Made by a program: the position numbers and the translations under genes. From contig CALWDM010000027.1 in the NCBI GenBank assembly GCA_944376695.1, positions 1 through 36,713 on the forward strand: 36,713 nt of DNA, in the 5' to 3' direction. The notes beneath the pieces were generated by a model. The model was not told the DNA's origin, ran no database searches, and saw only the letters and a program-made list of their open reading frames with translations. Each line of letters begins with the position of its first letter. Within the stretch, counting starts at the first letter, position 1. Source of the stretch: an uncultured Mediterraneibacter sp. (GTDB lineage Bacteria; Bacillota; Clostridia; Lachnospirales; Lachnospiraceae). Shown here piece after piece: positions 22,591 to 31,014 of this stretch.

Positions 22591-23244
22591 CTAATCCCTT
22601 GTCTCCATCAGTATGACCTTCCCGAACGAAAACGAGATCGTCACCTCATCCTCCGCGAATTCATTGCTCACGCAGAGGCTGTCATCCGGCCTGAGGAAAT
22701 GATTCTTAAGAGGATACTTCGCCCCGGTGATGAACAGCGCGTCCACCGGAAGTTCCATAGGGAACAGGGAAAAATATTTCCCGAACGCTTCCTCGCGCTT
22801 CAGTGTGATCCCCTTGTCCAGAAGGCGGATCTGGTTATGGCTGTCCAGGATCCGCGCGTCCGCACCCGCGTCCAGCGCGATCTGCAGGCACTGGATGTTC
22901 GCCCAGAGATGGTCGATCCTGGATCCTGTGCCGCCCAGGATCCAGATTTCCTTCCGGTTCAGCCCGATGCAGAGCCGCAGCGCGATCTCCGTATCCGACG
23001 CGTCCTTGACCGGATTGAACTCCCGGACCGGCACATCCGCCTCCTCCCGGTAATAGTCTACCAGCTCCCTGGGCACACTGTCAAAATCTCCCACGATATA
23101 ATCCGGCTTGATTCCATGGTCATAGAGAAACTGAAGCCCTCTGTCCACGCCGATCACAAATTCCGTCTCTTCACTTTTAATGATGGGGAGAGCGAAATCC
23201 TCTTCCAGCATCCCCCCGCTTACGATTACAGTCCGCTTACTCAT
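22591..23244 (-). CDS. thiN: Thiamine diphosphokinase
   Basis: A 217-residue enzyme that makes thiamine diphosphate from thiamine and ATP. The catalytic-domain motifs GVDRGLQFLYDHGIKPDYIV, GDFDSVP and DASDTEIALRL are present, with the C-terminal B1-binding domain (FSLFPMELPVDALFITGAKY) after them. It overlaps rpe by 8 bp and is the last gene of the operon. Thiamine diphosphate is the cofactor of PFOR (nifJ) and transketolase, which also connects it with rpe. No TPP riboswitch is seen because it lies inside an operon. Confidence 0.93.
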   Translation of the reverse strand: MSKRTVIVSGGMLEEDFALPIIKSEETEFVIGVDRGLQFLYDHGIKPDYIVGDFDSVPRELVDYYREEADVPVREFNPVKDASDTEIALRLCIGLNRKEIWILGGTGSRIDHLWANIQCLQIALDAGADARILDSHNQIRLLDKGITLKREEAFGKYFSLFPMELPVDALFITGAKYPLKNHFLRPDDSLCVSNEFAEDEVTISFSFGKVILMETRD

Positions 23245-23902
23245 GATCCCTCAATATCTCCATAAATTGTGCAGTGTTTTTTCTGATATCACCTTTGTAG
23301 ACGCCTGACCCGGACACGATCACATTCGCCCCCGCGTCCAGCACTTCCGCCACATTGGAGTGGTAGATGCCGCCGTCTGCTTCCACGTCTTTCTCAAGCC
23401 CTCTCTCGTCGAGCATGTCCCTGAGCTCCCGTATCCTGCCCAGCGACTCCGGGATAAATGCCTGTCCGCCGAATCCCGGCTCCACGCTCATGATCAGGAA
23501 CATATCCGCCTGCTCCAGATAAGGCAGGAGCGCTTCCACCGGAGTGCCCGGCTTGATCGAGATGCCCGCGCGCACGCCGCATGCATGGATCTCATCCAGT
23601 GTCTTCCCCGGGTCCTCACACGCCTCCAGGTGGATGGTGATGATATCCGCGCCGCAGGCAGCAAATTCCTTCACATACCGGATGGGCTCAGTGACCATGA
23701 GGTGCACATCCAGCACCTGGCCCGTGGAGCCTTTCACGGAGGAGAGCACCGGCATGCCGAACGAGATACTCGGCACGAAGATTCCGTCCATCACATCAAA
23801 ATGGATATACTGCGCGCCCGCCTCCTCTGTCTGTTTCAGCTGCTCTCCCAGAAACTTAAAGTCCGCCGAGAGCATGGACGGCGCCAAAATATTCTCTCTC
23901 AT
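23237..23902 (-). CDS. rpe: Ribulose-phosphate 3-epimerase
   Basis: A 221-residue TIM-barrel enzyme interconverting ribulose-5-phosphate and xylulose-5-phosphate in the pentose phosphate pathway. Signature segments are APSMLSADF, HFDVMDGIFVPSISFG (metal-binding His and Asp), VHLMVTEP, MSVEPGFGGQAFIPESL and EADGGIYHSN (second catalytic Asp). The start codon directly follows the rsgA stop and the end overlaps thiN by 8 bp. Confidence 0.96.
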   Translation of the reverse strand: MRENILAPSMLSADFKFLGEQLKQTEEAGAQYIHFDVMDGIFVPSISFGMPVLSSVKGSTGQVLDVHLMVTEPIRYVKEFAACGADIITIHLEACEDPGKTLDEIHACGVRAGISIKPGTPVEALLPYLEQADMFLIMSVEPGFGGQAFIPESLGRIRELRDMLDERGLEKDVEADGGIYHSNVAEVLDAGANVIVSGSGVYKGDIRKNTAQFMEILRDHE

Positions 23903-24787
23903 CTAATACCTCTTTCTTTCCTGTAACTCCCGGTACATCATCACATAATCCTCATACCGGCTCCTGTGTATCTTTCCTTCCTCCACAGCCTCTTTGACCG
24001 CGCATCCAGGCTCGTGGACATGGCTGCATCCGCTGAAACGGCACTTCCCTTCGCAGGGCGCGAATTCCGGAAAGCAGTATTTCAGTTCTTCCTTCTCCAC
24101 CTCTCCCACATAGAGGGAGCTGAACCCCGGCGTATCCATGATATAGGACTCCCCTCCCAGCATGATCAGCTCGGAATGCCTTGTCGTATGCTTCCCTCTC
24201 TCGATCTTGCGGCTGATGCCGCCTGTCTCCATCTTCACCCCGCTCTGGAGAAGATTGATCAGGGAAGATTTGCCCACTCCGGACGGGCCTGCGATGGCGG
24301 TCGTCTTCCCCCGCAGGAGTTCTTTGAGCCTGTCGATATTTTCCTCTTCCTTTGCGCTTGTAAACAGGAGCGGATACCCGCAGCTTTCATATACTTCTTT
24401 TAATCCCGCGATCTCAGGATCCGCTGCGATATCCGCCTTGTTAAAGCAGAGCGCTGCCGGGATCCCTTTTGTCTCCATCATGACAAGGAAACGGTCGAGG
24501 AGATTAAAATGCGGTTTCGGCTTTGTCACTGCAAACACGACCAGCGCCTGGTCGATATTCGCCACAGCCGGGCGCACCAGTTCATTCTTCCGCGGAAGGA
24601 CGCGTGTGATATTTCCTTCCATATCTTTCTCATGGGTAATCTCCATCTCCACGTTGTCTCCTACCAGAGGTTTGACCCCGTCTTTTCGGAAAATCCCTTT
24701 TGCCTTACACTCATAAACACCGGATCCTGCTACGTGAACGTAGTAGAATCCGGCAATTCCTTTCATGATCTTACCCTGCATCGTCAT
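23903..24787 (-). CDS. rsgA: Ribosome small subunit-dependent GTPase RsgA
   Basis: A 294-residue circularly permuted GTPase that checks late 30S assembly. An N-terminal OB-fold (GKIMKGIAGFYYVHV) is followed by the permuted motifs: FNKADI (G4), then GPSGVGKSSLINLL (G1), a threonine-rich switch (GKHTTRH) and DTPGFSSL (G3). The C-terminal zinc site is CEGKCRFSGCSHVHEPGCAV. The start could be ATG 24787 or 24781; the ribosome site is weak (GAGAG). It lies 82 bases after prkC, the largest gap within the operon. Confidence 0.95.
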   Translation of the reverse strand: MTMQGKIMKGIAGFYYVHVAGSGVYECKAKGIFRKDGVKPLVGDNVEMEITHEKDMEGNITRVLPRKNELVRPAVANIDQALVVFAVTKPKPHFNLLDRFLVMMETKGIPAALCFNKADIAADPEIAGLKEVYESCGYPLLFTSAKEEENIDRLKELLRGKTTAIAGPSGVGKSSLINLLQSGVKMETGGISRKIERGKHTTRHSELIMLGGESYIMDTPGFSSLYVGEVEKEELKYCFPEFAPCEGKCRFSGCSHVHEPGCAVKEAVEEGKIHRSRYEDYVMMYRELQERKRY

Positions 24788-24869
24788 CGGTCTCTCTGTT
24801 TTTCTGTCACTTCTCTTCCGCCGGAAAGAACTGCCCTGCCGGGCCGTGCTTTCCCCGCCGGGCTGCCCT

Positions 24870-26930
24870 TTATTCCAGCTCCGGACCGCCGCCGGTTTCT
24901 CCGCCGTCGCCGGTGTCCTCCGGTCCCATGCTCACCCAGTAATAGATCGTGCTGCCCTTCTCGACCTTGACTCCTACTTCCGGGTTCAGCCGGCAGACCG
25001 TTCCCTCAGGATAATCGCTGTACTGCTGTCCCCCGTATACTGCATTGAGCCCGGATTCACTGAGCACCTGCTCCGCTGTCTCCGGATAAGATTTCAGCAC
25101 ATCCGGCACTTCCACTGTCTGGGTCTTCGGCCCAAGACTTACCACATAATTCACAGTTGAACCCGCTTCCACGGAGCTGCCTGCGTCCGGGCTCTGGGAA
25201 ATCACGTTCCCAGCGGATACTGTGTCGCTGTAATCCTCACTCGCGCTTCCTGTAAGCCCTTCCGCCGCCAGAGCCGCCTCTGCGTCAGCCTTGCTCTTGT
25301 TTTTGATATCCGGCACTTTCACCTGCTTTTTCCCAATGCTGACGACAATCGTCACGCTGGTTCCTTCATCCACTTCCGTACCTGCTGCCGGATCTGACGA
25401 GATTACATTTCCCGAAGCCACGGTATCGCTGTTTTCTGTTGTGTGTGTTACCTTCAGCCCCGCGTCCTGGAGCAGCTTCTCTGCTTCCGCCTCGCTCTTG
25501 TCCACTACATTAGGCACCTGCACCTTCTCAGCCGCCTCTCCGCTGCTGATCACTACAGTGACTGTTGAATTTTTCTTTGCCTTCTCGCCCGCGCCCGGCT
25601 TCTGGCTCTTGATCTCGCCTTTCGAGTAATCGTTGGACGGCTCTTCTTCCGAAGCCTTCTTAATTCCGAGATCGTGCTTTTTCAGCTCCTTTTCAGCCTC
25701 CCCATAAGTCATGCCCCGCACATCCGGCACTTTTACAGTCTCTTCTTCTGTCGCCACGATACCCGGACCTGAGAAAAATCCTGCCGCATTCGCCACAAGG
25801 AAAAGCACGAGCAGCGCGATCACCACGCCCGCCACGATCATCAGGATGCGCATGATCCGCTTCGTGTCCGGATTCACATCGTTTTTCTTCCTTCCTCTGC
25901 GGTCATACTGTCCCTGGTGCCTGCCGCGGAAACAGTCGTCCTCATCCTCCTCGTCTTCATCTTCATCGTCATCGTAATCATCGTCATAGTCGTCGTCATC
26001 GTAAACGGCGCGGCTTCTGCCCTGTACCTGCTCCAGCTCCGCCGTGGACATGGCCATCGTGCGGTCCGTATCTCCGCCTGCCGCTCCCAGGACGACGAAA
26101 TCGTCTTCCGGATCCACGAGAGACCGTTTCAGGTCCAGCAGGAGAGACGCACAGTCATGATAGCGCAGCCCCGGATTCTTCTTCGTACATTTCATAATGA
26201 TACATTCCAGGCTGTACGGGATGTCCGGCACTTCCTCCGCCGGGGACTTGATCTCCTCCTGCAGGTGCTTGAGCGCCACTGACACAGTAGAGTCGCCGTC
26301 AAAGGGCACATGGCCTGTGATCATCTCGTACATGGTGATACCGATGGAGTAGATATCGCTCTTCTGGTCCACCACTCCGCCTCTCGCCTGCTCCGGCGAC
26401 GTATAATGCACAGACCCCATCACGCTCGTGCTGATCGTCTGTGTGGCGGTCGTTGCGCGCGCGATGCCGAAATCTGTGACTTTCACTTTTCCGTCTTTTG
26501 AGATAATGATATTCTGGGGCTTGATATCCCTGTGTATGATATGCTGGTTGTGAGCTGCCTGGAGGCCTGTCACCATCTGGATCGAGATGCTGACTGTCTC
26601 CTTCGCTGAAAGCCTGCCTTTTTTCTCAATATAATCTTTCAGCGTGATCCCTTCTACAAGTTCCATGACCATATAGTACAGTCCGCGGTCCTGCCCCACG
26701 TCATAGATATTTACCACGTTCGGGTGCATCAGTCCTGCCGCTGCCTGCGCCTCGCTTAAGAACTTCCTGATAAACACTTCATCTTTGCGGTAATCACTTT
26801 TGAGCACTTTGATCGCCACATACCGGTTCAGCTTATGGTCCTTGCCCTTGTAGACATCCGCCATGCCGCCGGAACCGATACGTCCCAGTATCTCATACCT
26901 CTTTCCTAAATAAACTCCTTCTCTGATCAT
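24870..26930 (-). CDS. prkC: PASTA-domain Ser/Thr protein kinase PrkC/PknB
   Basis: A 686-residue transmembrane kinase. The kinase domain (about 10-270) has GSGGMADVYKG, VAIKVLK, HRDIKPQNI and DFGIARAT. A linker contains a striking Asp/Glu run (YDDDDYDDDYDDDEDEDEED). One membrane helix follows at about 367-390 (MRILMIVAGVVIALLVLFLV). Outside are four PASTA repeats, each starting V(K/Q/E)VP(D/N), which bind muropeptides or lipid II. The kinase senses cell-wall state and phosphorylates division, wall and translation factors. Its start overlaps the prpC stop by four bases, coupling it to its phosphatase. The C-terminus is Gly/Glu-rich. Confidence 0.96.
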   Translation of the reverse strand: MIREGVYLGKRYEILGRIGSGGMADVYKGKDHKLNRYVAIKVLKSDYRKDEVFIRKFLSEAQAAAGLMHPNVVNIYDVGQDRGLYYMVMELVEGITLKDYIEKKGRLSAKETVSISIQMVTGLQAAHNQHIIHRDIKPQNIIISKDGKVKVTDFGIARATTATQTISTSVMGSVHYTSPEQARGGVVDQKSDIYSIGITMYEMITGHVPFDGDSTVSVALKHLQEEIKSPAEEVPDIPYSLECIIMKCTKKNPGLRYHDCASLLLDLKRSLVDPEDDFVVLGAAGGDTDRTMAMSTAELEQVQGRSRAVYDDDDYDDDYDDDEDEDEEDEDDCFRGRHQGQYDRRGRKKNDVNPDTKRIMRILMIVAGVVIALLVLFLVANAAGFFSGPGIVATEEETVKVPDVRGMTYGEAEKELKKHDLGIKKASEEEPSNDYSKGEIKSQKPGAGEKAKKNSTVTVVISSGEAAEKVQVPNVVDKSEAEAEKLLQDAGLKVTHTTENSDTVASGNVISSDPAAGTEVDEGTSVTIVVSIGKKQVKVPDIKNKSKADAEAALAAEGLTGSASEDYSDTVSAGNVISQSPDAGSSVEAGSTVNYVVSLGPKTQTVEVPDVLKSYPETAEQVLSESGLNAVYGGQQYSDYPEGTVCRLNPEVGVKVEKGSTIYYWVSMGPEDTGDGGETGGGPELE

Positions 26931-27670
26931 AATACACTCACCTCGTCCGCGAACGGTTCTATCAGGACAATACCGATATTGTCCGTACCGCCGTTTTCTT
27001 TTGCAGCATCCACAAGAGCCTGGCCTGCTTCCACGATATCCCTTCCTCCCTGGACGATATGGAAGAGTTCTTCATCTTCCACCATATTGCTCAGTCCGTC
27101 CGTACACATCAGTATGATGTCTCCCCGCTTCAGACGGTGCTCATAAAAGTCTACGTCCACATCCGCTTTCGCCCCGATCGCCCTTGTGATGATATTCTTA
27201 TCCGGGTGGTGCTTGGCCTCCTCCGGCTTGATGCCTCCCAGCCGCACCATTTCCTCCACAAGCGAATGGTCCTTCGTGAGCTGCTGGATCCCCTGATTGA
27301 TCAGATACAGACGGCTGTCTCCTACATTGGCAAAATACATCATCTGGTTCATGATCGTCGCCGCAACTACGGTTGTCCCCATCCCCTTGAGGTGTTCGTC
27401 GCGGGCCGCCTCCTTGATGATCTCCCGGTTGGCTGTCTTGATCGCCGCTACCAGGCATTTCTCCACATCCTCACCCTCGCTCATCTTCAGCTCCCGCCTG
27501 AGCACTTCCACCGTATATTTTGACGCATAGTCGCCTGCCTGATGTCCGCCCATTCCGTCTGCCACCACGAACAGATTCTGGAGGATGCCCAGAGGTCTGT
27601 CTGTCGTAAAGACATAATCCTGATTCACCTGTCGCACCATTCCTACATCTGTTATCGCAAATGTCCTCAT
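26927..27670 (-). CDS. prpC: PP2C-family Ser/Thr phosphatase PrpC/Stp
   Basis: A 247-residue metal-dependent phosphatase that reverses PrkC phosphorylation. The motifs are all present: QVNQDYVF, VADGMGGHQAGDYAS, GTTVVAA, NVGDSRLYL, CTDGLSNMV and GGTDNIGIVLI. I start it at ATG 27670 (MRTFAITDVGMVRQVNQD), six bases after AGGAG. A longer frame to 27784 would overlap the rlmN tail and adds a basic, non-homologous stretch. It is ten bases after rlmN and overlaps prkC by four bases. Confidence 0.95.
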   Translation of the reverse strand: MRTFAITDVGMVRQVNQDYVFTTDRPLGILQNLFVVADGMGGHQAGDYASKYTVEVLRRELKMSEGEDVEKCLVAAIKTANREIIKEAARDEHLKGMGTTVVAATIMNQMMYFANVGDSRLYLINQGIQQLTKDHSLVEEMVRLGGIKPEEAKHHPDKNIITRAIGAKADVDVDFYEHRLKRGDIILMCTDGLSNMVEDEELFHIVQGGRDIVEAGQALVDAAKENGGTDNIGIVLIEPFADEVSVL

Positions 27671-27680
27671 ATCTGTCTCC

Positions 27681-28802
27681 TTAATCCTGTCTGTTGTGGC
27701 TTTCCCATCCTGCTCTCCCGCATTCGCCTTCTGCCGCCGGGTTTTCCCCGCAGCCGGAAGCTTCCGCTCCGTCCTCCTGCGCATAGCGGCGCCTGAGCTG
27801 GCCGCAGGCTCCGTCGATGTCAGAGCCCATTTCCCTTCTTATAGTAACATTTATTCCGCTTTTTTCAAGATTATTTTTGAAATTCAGGGCATTTTTCCTG
27901 CTTGGACGCACAAAATCACGCTCCCTGACCGGGTTGACCGGTATCAGGTTCAGGTGGCAGTTCCGGGGCTTTAAGATAGCCGCCAGCTCCCGCGCGTCCT
28001 CATCCGTGTCATTGACTCCATGAACGAGGCTGTACTCAAAAGTGACTCTGCGCCCTGTCTTTTCAAAATAGGCGTCACACGCGGAGAGCACCTCGGAAAG
28101 ACTGTATTTATTCGCCACAGGCATAAGGGCGCGCCGTTTCTCCTGAGTGGAGCCGTGCAGGGACAGCGCAAGGGTGATCTGGAGCTTTTCATCCGCCAGT
28201 TCCAGCATCCTGGGCACGATGCCGCAGGTAGATACCGTGACATTTCTCTGGCTGATATGCAGGCCGTGTTCATCTGTCAGGATGCGGACGAACCTCAGGA
28301 AGTTGTCATAATTGTCAAGAGGCTCCCCGGTTCCCATGATCACGACATTGTGGACTCTCTCCCCTGTGATCTTCTGGATCTGATAGACCTGCCCCAGCAT
28401 CTCCGAGGCAGAAAGATCCCTCTTGAGACCGCCGATCGTCGACGCGCAGAACACACACCCCATCCTGCATCCCGCCTGGGAAGAAATACAGACGGAATTG
28501 CCGTGCTTATACCGCATGAGAACGCTTTCCACCATGTTCCCATCATACAGACGGAACAGGAATTTGTTCGTCCCATCCAGTTTTGAAACCTGCCTTTCCA
28601 CCATGCTGACAGGCAGGATCTCATACTGTTCTTGCAGACGGTGTCTTAAATCCTTTGAGAGATTGGTCATCTCATCAAACCGGTCCGCCAGCTTCACATG
28701 GAGCCAGTCATAGACCTGTCCCGCCCGGAAAGCCTTCTCGCCCAGACTCAGCATCTCTGTCTTTAATTCTTCATATCCATATGCACGGATGTCCTTTTTC
28801 AT
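27681..28802 (-). CDS. rlmN: 23S rRNA (A2503-C2)/tRNA methyltransferase RlmN
   Basis: A 373-residue radical SAM enzyme that methylates A2503 of 23S rRNA and, in some bacteria, A37 of tRNAs. The CxxxCxxC cluster motif is in CRMGCVFC; the acceptor cysteine is present near the C-terminus in DIDGACGQL. Beyond that the protein carries about 30 extra residues rich in Glu, Gly and Cys (AEASGCGENPAAEGECGRAG) not expected in the family. It lies between rsmB (20-bp gap) and prpC. Confidence 0.95.
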   Translation of the reverse strand: MKKDIRAYGYEELKTEMLSLGEKAFRAGQVYDWLHVKLADRFDEMTNLSKDLRHRLQEQYEILPVSMVERQVSKLDGTNKFLFRLYDGNMVESVLMRYKHGNSVCISSQAGCRMGCVFCASTIGGLKRDLSASEMLGQVYQIQKITGERVHNVVIMGTGEPLDNYDNFLRFVRILTDEHGLHISQRNVTVSTCGIVPRMLELADEKLQITLALSLHGSTQEKRRALMPVANKYSLSEVLSACDAYFEKTGRRVTFEYSLVHGVNDTDEDARELAAILKPRNCHLNLIPVNPVRERDFVRPSRKNALNFKNNLEKSGINVTIRREMGSDIDGACGQLRRRYAQEDGAEASGCGENPAAEGECGRAGWESHNRQD

Positions 28803-28822
28803 GTCTGTTCCTGTCCTTTTTT

Positions 28823-30283
28823 TCAGTCCTTTTTCTCTTCAGCGGCTTTTCTTTTTAATCGGGCGATAAAGAAACCGTCACTCTTATGTATGCCCGGAAG
28901 GAGCTGGATGCAGCCCTTTTCCACGACACTGTCTCTTAGCTCCGGGCAGAGTTCTCCCCGGATATCATCCAGAGAAAAATCCGGGTATTGCTCCAGAAAC
29001 CAGTGTACATTCTCTATATTTTCCGCCGGATTTACAGTGCAGGTGCTGTACAGGAGCACTCCGCCCGGCTTCACAAAATCTTTCACACAGCTTAATATCT
29101 TCCGCTGAAAGACCACAAGGCTCCCGATCCCTTCCGGCGACGCCTTGTATTTCAGGTCCGTCTTTTTCCCGATCACACCCAGCCCCGAGCAGGGCAGGTC
29201 CGCGATCACGATATCCGCGGCGCCGGCCGAATTTTCATCCGGGACAGAAGCATCCCTGCACGCCGCCGAGATATTGTCCAGTCCGGAACGGTCAATATTC
29301 TCCTGTATGAGCTCTTTCTTATATTCTGTCAGGTCCCTTGCCTCCACATGGCCACGGTCCGGTGTGCGCTTCCGCGCCGCAGAAAGCCTGTCCGCTGAAG
29401 AAAGCTTTTCTGCCTCAGAAAGCTCGCCCGCCGAAGAAAGCTTTTCCGTCATAAAAAGCTTCTCCGCTGTATGGAGCGCTTTTCCCCCGGGTGCCGCGCA
29501 AACATCGATCACATTCGCCCCCGGCCGGGGTCCTGCCAGCTCTCCAACCAGCATGGAGCTGACGTCCTGCACCATGAACATGCCTTCCTGAAAGCTCTCC
29601 AGGCTTTCCAGATGGTCAAAGCCAGATATGCAGAACGCATAGGGAAGATAGGGATGGGGTTCTGCTGTCACGCCCTCCTGGACAAAGATATGTTTCAGTT
29701 CTTCCGGGGTGACACGGTTTAAACAGCACCGGACTGTGAGCGGTTTCTCCTGCTGGAAATCCGCCAGCATGTTCTCAATGACGTTCTCATCAAAGGATTT
29801 CTGCCAGAGCTCTATGATCCATTCCGGGCAGGAATATTTCACGGACAGCGCCTGTACGCCCTCCGTCGGGTATTTCACATCCGCAAGCCCTCTTGCCACG
29901 CTGCGGAGCACACCGTTCACATATCCTTTCAGCCCGGAAAATCCTTTCCTCGCCGCCAGCTTCACCGCCTCGCTGCACACCGCACGGTCGGGCACACTGT
30001 CCATATATTTCAACTGATAGACCGCGCTGCGGAGCACGCCCCGGATGACCGGTTTCATCTTTTTTACTTTGACTTTGGAGAACCGGTCCAGGATATAGTC
30101 GATCTCGATCAGGCGCTCCAGCGTCCCTTCTGTCACCCTGGTAATAAACGCCCTCTCCTGCTTCGTAAGATACTGGTATTTGGACAGCACGTCCCTGAGC
30201 ACCTTATGGCTGTACTGGCCGTTTTCCGTCACTTCCATAAGGATGCCCAGCACGATCTCCCGCTCATTCACCGACTTAGTCAT
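28823..30283 (-). CDS. rsmB: 16S rRNA (C967-C5)-methyltransferase RsmB with an insertion
   Basis: A 486-residue Fmu/Sun enzyme. The N-terminal NusB-like RNA-binding domain covers about 1-140. The SAM domain starts with VIDVCAAPGGKALHTAE (about 256-272), with the two cysteines in ADLPCSGLG (about 366) and YSTCTVNPAEN (about 416). Between motif I and the DLTEYKKELIQEN segment is an extra stretch of about 40 residues built of EKLSSA/EKLFMT-like repeats. Typical members are about 440 residues, so this insertion accounts for the added length. It overlaps the upstream peptidase gene by 8 bp. Confidence 0.93.
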   Translation of the reverse strand: MTKSVNEREIVLGILMEVTENGQYSHKVLRDVLSKYQYLTKQERAFITRVTEGTLERLIEIDYILDRFSKVKVKKMKPVIRGVLRSAVYQLKYMDSVPDRAVCSEAVKLAARKGFSGLKGYVNGVLRSVARGLADVKYPTEGVQALSVKYSCPEWIIELWQKSFDENVIENMLADFQQEKPLTVRCCLNRVTPEELKHIFVQEGVTAEPHPYLPYAFCISGFDHLESLESFQEGMFMVQDVSSMLVGELAGPRPGANVIDVCAAPGGKALHTAEKLFMTEKLSSAGELSEAEKLSSADRLSAARKRTPDRGHVEARDLTEYKKELIQENIDRSGLDNISAACRDASVPDENSAGAADIVIADLPCSGLGVIGKKTDLKYKASPEGIGSLVVFQRKILSCVKDFVKPGGVLLYSTCTVNPAENIENVHWFLEQYPDFSLDDIRGELCPELRDSVVEKGCIQLLPGIHKSDGFFIARLKRKAAEEKKD

Positions 30284-30980
30284 TCCTTCTCCTTCCTCCT
30301 GTCAAAATAAGGAGACGCAGGAGCTGTAAGATCATCGCCGCCGCGCCTGCCACATAAGTGAGGGCCGCCGCTCCTAATACCTTCTTCACGGAATCCACCT
30401 CTTCAGGATATAGCATCCCTGAGTTCTCCAGCACTTTCACCGCCCTGCCGGATGCATTGAACTCCACCGGAAGGGTAACGAGCTGGAAAAGCACTGCCGC
30501 GGAAAAGAGCAGGATGCCCAGGTTGATGAACATAACCGATGTCTGGCCGTTCATGAACAGGCCGAGGATGATCAGCGGCCACGCTGCCATGGAACCGATA
30601 TTCGCCACAGGCACCAGCGCTCCCCGGATGGAAAGGGGCGCATACCCTGTGGCATGCTGTACCGCGTGCCCGCACTCATGAGCTGCCACGCCGATGGCAG
30701 CCACGGAGGAAGAATTGTACACCGTGTCAGAAAGTCCCAGCGTCTTCTTCCCCGGGTTATAATGGTCGGTTAAGTTTCCCGGGATGTGGATCACCTGCAC
30801 GTCATAAATCCCATTCCTGTGCAGGATCTGTTCCGCCGCCTCTCTCCCTGTCATCCCGGAATGGCTCCGCACAGAGGAATACCGGGCGAACACCCGGTTC
30901 ACCCGGGCGGAAGCCGCCAGGCAGATCATTGCCCCGATCACCACAAGAATATATGTCCAGTCATAAAAATAATATAACAT
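30276..30980 (-). CDS. Membrane zinc metallopeptidase (YugP/PF04298 family)
   Basis: A 234-residue protein. An N-terminal helix (YILVVIGAMICLAASARV) precedes the zinc motif HECGHAVQH at about residue 101, then two or three hydrophobic segments. The family is widespread in Firmicutes and Bacteroidetes, but its substrates are unknown. In clostridia it commonly lies between fmt and rsmB, as here (34 bases after fmt, 8-bp overlap with rsmB), which hints at a role tied to protein maturation or the envelope but does not prove it. Confidence 0.9.
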   Translation of the reverse strand: MLYYFYDWTYILVVIGAMICLAASARVNRVFARYSSVRSHSGMTGREAAEQILHRNGIYDVQVIHIPGNLTDHYNPGKKTLGLSDTVYNSSSVAAIGVAAHECGHAVQHATGYAPLSIRGALVPVANIGSMAAWPLIILGLFMNGQTSVMFINLGILLFSAAVLFQLVTLPVEFNASGRAVKVLENSGMLYPEEVDSVKKVLGAAALTYVAGAAAMILQLLRLLILTGGRRRND

Positions 30981-31014
30981 GATATCAACCTCCTGCTCTC
31001 ACAGAACCGCCAGG

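Noticed and set aside
22518-23300. TPP riboswitch expected near a thiamine gene
   Set aside because: thiN makes the cofactor from thiamine, is the last gene of an operon and overlaps rpe by 8 bp, so there is no leader for a riboswitch and I saw no THI-box-like sequence.
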